9,300 bases of DNA from Anaerolinea sp. (GTDB lineage Bacteria; Chloroflexota; Anaerolineae; Anaerolineales; Anaerolineaceae): contig PNNU01000108.1 of assembly GCA_013824385.1 (NCBI GenBank), forward strand, positions 1 to 9,300, in the 5' to 3' direction. The position numbers and the translations under genes are program-made. Shown here one piece after another: positions 7,553 through 9,300 of this stretch. The first letter of the stretch is position 1. Each line of letters begins with the position of its first letter. The notes beneath the pieces are model-generated. The model made no database searches and was not told the DNA's origin. It was given only the letters and a program-made list of their open reading frames with translations.

Positions 7553-8716
7553 GTGGCTTCAAGCTCAAATGAATCTTCCCATCGAGTTTTCGTTTCAATC
7601 AGTGATATTACCAAATACAAAGTGGCTGAACAAACGATTTTGCAAGATAATAAGAGAATTAAACAGGTCATTACGGAATTAGGAAATCGCAATCTTGAGA
7701 TGGCAGCCCTTACTGAAATGGGTGATTTGCTTCAGGCTTGTCAGACCAACACAGAAGCCTTCTCGGTTATTGCTAAATATGCTTCGCAATTGTTTGCAGA
7801 AGATGAAGCAGGCTGCCTGGCGGTTTTTAATGATACACGGAACACACTCAATGTAGTAGCCAGTTGGGGGCAGGCGTCTGATATGAAGCAAACCTTCAGC
7901 CCGAATGACTGCTGGGCATTGAGGCTTGGAAAGATGTACATTGCAGAAAGCATTGATCTTGGGATGTCAGGCAATCACTTACACCAGTTATCACCATCTG
8001 CATCACTGTGTATACCTTTGGTAGCACAAGGTGAGACCATGGGTGTTGTCTCCTTGATCAAATCAGGATTGCCAGAACCCGATATGCACACACCCGACCC
8101 GAATTTGGCACCCTTTTCAGAGGTGAAGATACAATTGGTAACTGCTTTTGCCGAGCATGTCGGGCTGGCATTAGCGAACTTGAACCTTAGAGACACGCTG
8201 CGCCATCAGTCTATCCGCGACCCACTAACCGGTCTATTCAATCGGCGTTACATGGAAGAAACCTTCGAACGCGAGATCAATCATGCCGAACGGAAAGGTA
8301 CTCCGATAGGAATCATAATGATTGATATCGACCATTTCAAACAATTCAATGACACTTTTGGACATGAAGCCGGCGATACCATCCTACATGAATTAGGACA
8401 TTTCTTTCATAGACATATCAGAGCAGAAGACATAGCATGTCGATATGGAGGTGAGGAGTTTATCATCATTCTGCCCGAATCATCGCTTAACAATACTGAC
8501 ATGCGTGCTGAAGATCTACGAGAAGGTGTCAAACGCCTCAACGTAAACTCCAATGGCAATAAATTGGGGGGTATCACCCTTTCTTTAGGGATATCCATTT
8601 TTCCGGAACACGGTAAAACCCTTGAAACATTACTGCGGGCTGCCGATCAGGCTCTTTATCGGGCAAAAGCAGAAGGACGCGATCGGGTAGCGATGGCAAG
8701 TGAACCCTTTCCATAA
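7553..8716 (+). CDS. GAF-GGDEF diguanylate cyclase (C-terminal part of the split gene)
   Basis: 387 residues if begun at the GTG at 7553; no good Shine-Dalgarno precedes it, and it is probably the tail of a longer protein. Residues 1-20 finish PAS3 (RVFVSISDITKYK). A GAF domain spans about 45-205 (DCWALRLGKMYIAES, SLCIPLVAQGETMGVVSLI). GGDEF spans about 212-378: DPLTGLFNRRYMEE (213-226), IDIDHFKQFNDTFGHEAGD (247-265), and the active-site GGEEF (289-293). An inhibitory I-site RxxD (R280, D283) stands five residues before the active site, as in PleD. The catalytic residues look intact, so the domain should make c-di-GMP from two GTP with product inhibition, if it is translated and dimerises. 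Stop codon TAA at 8714-8716. Confidence 0.88.
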   Translation: MASSSNESSHRVFVSISDITKYKVAEQTILQDNKRIKQVITELGNRNLEMAALTEMGDLLQACQTNTEAFSVIAKYASQLFAEDEAGCLAVFNDTRNTLNVVASWGQASDMKQTFSPNDCWALRLGKMYIAESIDLGMSGNHLHQLSPSASLCIPLVAQGETMGVVSLIKSGLPEPDMHTPDPNLAPFSEVKIQLVTAFAEHVGLALANLNLRDTLRHQSIRDPLTGLFNRRYMEETFEREINHAERKGTPIGIIMIDIDHFKQFNDTFGHEAGDTILHELGHFFHRHIRAEDIACRYGGEEFIIILPESSLNNTDMRAEDLREGVKRLNVNSNGNKLGGITLSLGISIFPEHGKTLETLLRAADQALYRAKAEGRDRVAMASEPFP

Positions 8717-8865
8717 TAGGTGGAAAGCAAATCAAGTGCTTACAGTTGATGAAATACCTTAATTGGTTGAACAGCGAATCATCTTTGAGAATATTACTCG
8801 CTTTATCCATATATTCTGCATTGTTTTTGAAATCTATCATAATAATTAAGAACTTTGAGGGAACT

Positions 8866-8874
8866 TTATCCACA
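8866..8874 (+). promoter_or_regulatory. consensus DnaA box
   Basis: TTATCCACA matches the DnaA-box consensus TTATNCACA exactly. A one-mismatch copy lies at 8803-8811. Two boxes without dnaA, dnaN or further clustering do not make an origin; this may be a regulatory or titration site, or chance. Confidence 0.4.
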
Positions 8875-8876
8875 GA

Positions 8877-8892
8877 CACTTGATATCAAGTG
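8877..8892. repeat. 16-bp perfect palindrome
   Basis: CACTTGATATCAAGTG reads identically on both strands, two bases after the DnaA box. The form suits a dimeric regulator. A half-site-like ATCAAGTGC also occurs near 8731-8739. The regulator is unknown. Confidence 0.6.
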
Positions 8893-8912
8893 CAGAAACC
8901 AATTCGCTAAAA

Positions 8913-8966
8913 AACTGCGGCGTCTCAAAGACTCCCGCGGTTTGCATTGATCATGTCTAGAGCAAG
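8913..8966 (+). repeat. hairpin-plus-tail repeat, variant stem
   Basis: AACTGCGGCGTCT (8913-8925) pairs with AGACTCCCGCGGTT (8929-8942) through about 12 pairs with one small internal bulge and a tight loop. It is followed by TTGCATT (8942-8948) and TCTAGAGCAAG (8956-8966). The tail resembles that of the groEL-side copy 1 (TTGCATT then TCTAGAG), although the stem sequence is different. Confidence 0.55.
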
Positions 8967-8975
8967 AAAACCATG

Positions 8976-9058
8976 TAGGGCAAGACACCGAATTCTTAAC
9001 ACTCCCCGAAATCTTTTTCCAGATTTCGGGGACTTGCATTAAACGAGTCAAGGGCAAG
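8976..9058 (+). repeat. hairpin-plus-tail repeat, full unit A
   Basis: The unit runs TAGGGCAAG (8976-8984), CACCGAATTC, then a perfect 12-bp stem TCCCCGAAATCT (9003-9014) and AGATTTCGGGGA (9021-9032) with a 6-nt loop, then the tail TTGCATTAAACGAGTCAAG and GGCAAG. It aligns along its length with unit B at 9170-9256. No T-run follows the stem. Confidence 0.8.
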
Positions 9059-9121
9059 AAATCGCGTTTATGGCAAGACCCCCGAGGTTTTATGTACAAA
9101 AAAACATGAAAAGGCGCGACG

Positions 9122-9149
9122 GCAGGGGCGTATGGCTATACGCCCCTGC
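9122..9149. repeat. strong GC-rich hairpin
   Basis: GCAGGGGCGTAT (9122-9133) and ATACGCCCCTGC (9138-9149) pair perfectly over 12 bp with a GGCT loop. It is unrelated in sequence to the CCCCGAAATC family and sits between units A and B. No T-run follows on the + strand, so a canonical terminator is not supported. Confidence 0.7.
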
Positions 9150-9169
9150 TCTATGGTTTACCTTCTATT

Positions 9170-9256
9170 TAGGGCAAGTCTCCGATTTCACATCACTTCA
9201 GTCCCCGAAATCTTTTTTCCAGATTTCGGGGACATGCAATAGACGCGTTAAGGGCA
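9170..9256 (+). repeat. hairpin-plus-tail repeat, full unit B
   Basis: TAGGGCAAG and TCTCCGATTTC (9170-9189) lead, then a perfect 13-bp stem GTCCCCGAAATCT (9201-9213) and AGATTTCGGGGAC (9221-9233) with a 7-nt T-rich loop, then the tail ATGCAATAGACGCGTTAAG and GGCA. The leading 20 bases recur exactly at 9275-9294, 105 bp on. Confidence 0.8.
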
Positions 9257-9274
9257 TTTTAATTGGAATTGGCT

Positions 9275-9300
9275 TAGGGCAAGTCTCCGATTTCTTAAAA
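9275..9300 (+). repeat. hairpin-plus-tail repeat, unit C (cut by window end)
   Basis: The first 20 bases (9275-9294) are identical to 9170-9189 (TAGGGCAAG, TCTCCGATTTC). This shows that the repeat run continues beyond the window. Confidence 0.7.

Larger units (their letters stand above)
5639..8716 (+). pseudogene. membrane PAS-PAS-PAS-GAF-GGDEF diguanylate cyclase interrupted by one in-frame TAA
   Basis: The two coding pieces at 5639-7525 and 7553-8716 are in the same frame, separated only by the TAA at 7523-7525 and nine sense codons (RIHVALSLI). Reading through gives 1025 codons: six TM helices, PAS1, PAS2, PAS3, GAF and GGDEF. The stop falls inside PAS3. The residues on both sides (EAINLTMAG, then RIHVALSLIVASS and RVFVSISDIT) are the expected contiguous end of that PAS fold, so the break is a point nonsense change and not a natural gene boundary. 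One base (for example GAA to TAA, giving GERIHV) would restore it. It could be a recent pseudogene, a strain variant, a sequencing error, or a split gene whose cyclase half is still made. Confidence 0.75.
8717..8911. other. AT-rich intergenic segment after the diguanylate cyclase
   Basis: No credible gene on either strand. The stretch 8790-8850 is strongly AT-rich. It holds one near-consensus DnaA box TTATCCATA (8803-8811), one exact box (8866-8874) and a palindrome (8877-8892). A minus-strand reading frame here overlaps the cyclase gene by over 140 bp and resembles nothing known. Confidence 0.5.

Noticed and set aside
8803..8874. Replication origin
   Set aside because: Only one exact and one near-consensus DnaA box are visible, with no dnaA, dnaN, gidA or parAB nearby.
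8574..8879. Minus-strand frame of 101 residues overlapping the cyclase end
   Set aside because: It overlaps the GGDEF coding region by 143 bp, has no recognisable domain or ribosome binding site, and its start lies between the DnaA box and the palindrome.
8866..9099. Minus-strand frame of 77 residues across the repeats
   Set aside because: It is made mostly of the hairpin repeats and has no protein-like features.
8913..9300. CRISPR array
   Set aside because: Repeats vary in sequence and length, spacing is irregular (105 to about 195 bp), and there are no uniform spacers or cas genes.

Overview
The window looks like chromosomal DNA of a free-living bacterium. It is most plausibly a member of the Chloroflexota, perhaps class Anaerolineae. 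That placement is an inference from the style of the multi-domain PAS/GAF/GGDEF proteins, the stand-alone MEDS protein, the MDY-ending GroEL tail and HrcA/CIRCE control of groESL. No rRNA or other phylogenetic marker was available to test it. All recognised genes lie on the + strand. I see no tRNA, rRNA, insertion sequence, phage gene or CRISPR array.

Layout: (1) 1-213 is the C-terminal end of an HD-GYP domain protein (c-di-GMP phosphodiesterase family), cut by the window edge. (2) 214-2365 is a textbook groES-groEL operon with a sigma-70-type promoter (TTGACA, 17 bp, TATCAT), a perfect CIRCE operator just downstream of the predicted transcription start, then groES and groEL. Its codons are rich in C- and G-ending forms, unlike the AT-richer signalling genes around it, as expected for a highly expressed gene. 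(3) 2366-2705 is intergenic. It holds three stem-loop repeats related to those at the right end of the window, followed by a good promoter. (4) 2706-3308 is a stand-alone MEDS sensory-domain protein, followed by (5) 3432-5273, a soluble hybrid-free histidine kinase (GAF-like, PAS, HisKA, HATPase). (6) 5274-5638 is intergenic. (7) 5639-8716 reads as one 1025-codon membrane protein (six TM helices, three PAS domains, GAF, GGDEF diguanylate cyclase) interrupted by a single in-frame TAA at 7523-7525. (8) 8717-9300 is intergenic. It holds a consensus DnaA box next to a 16-bp perfect palindrome, then a run of hairpin-plus-tail repeats that continues past the window end.

Biologically this is a heat-shock chaperonin operon set among signal-transduction genes. 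c-di-GMP breakdown (HD-GYP fragment) lies on one side and c-di-GMP synthesis (GGDEF) on the other, with a MEDS/histidine-kinase pair between. No response regulator is encoded here, so the kinase partner must be elsewhere.

The observations most worth following are the in-frame stop splitting the diguanylate cyclase, the dispersed hairpin-plus-tail repeat family whose stems show compensatory changes, the double CxxC motif in the kinase sensor domain, and the DnaA-box/palindrome pair.
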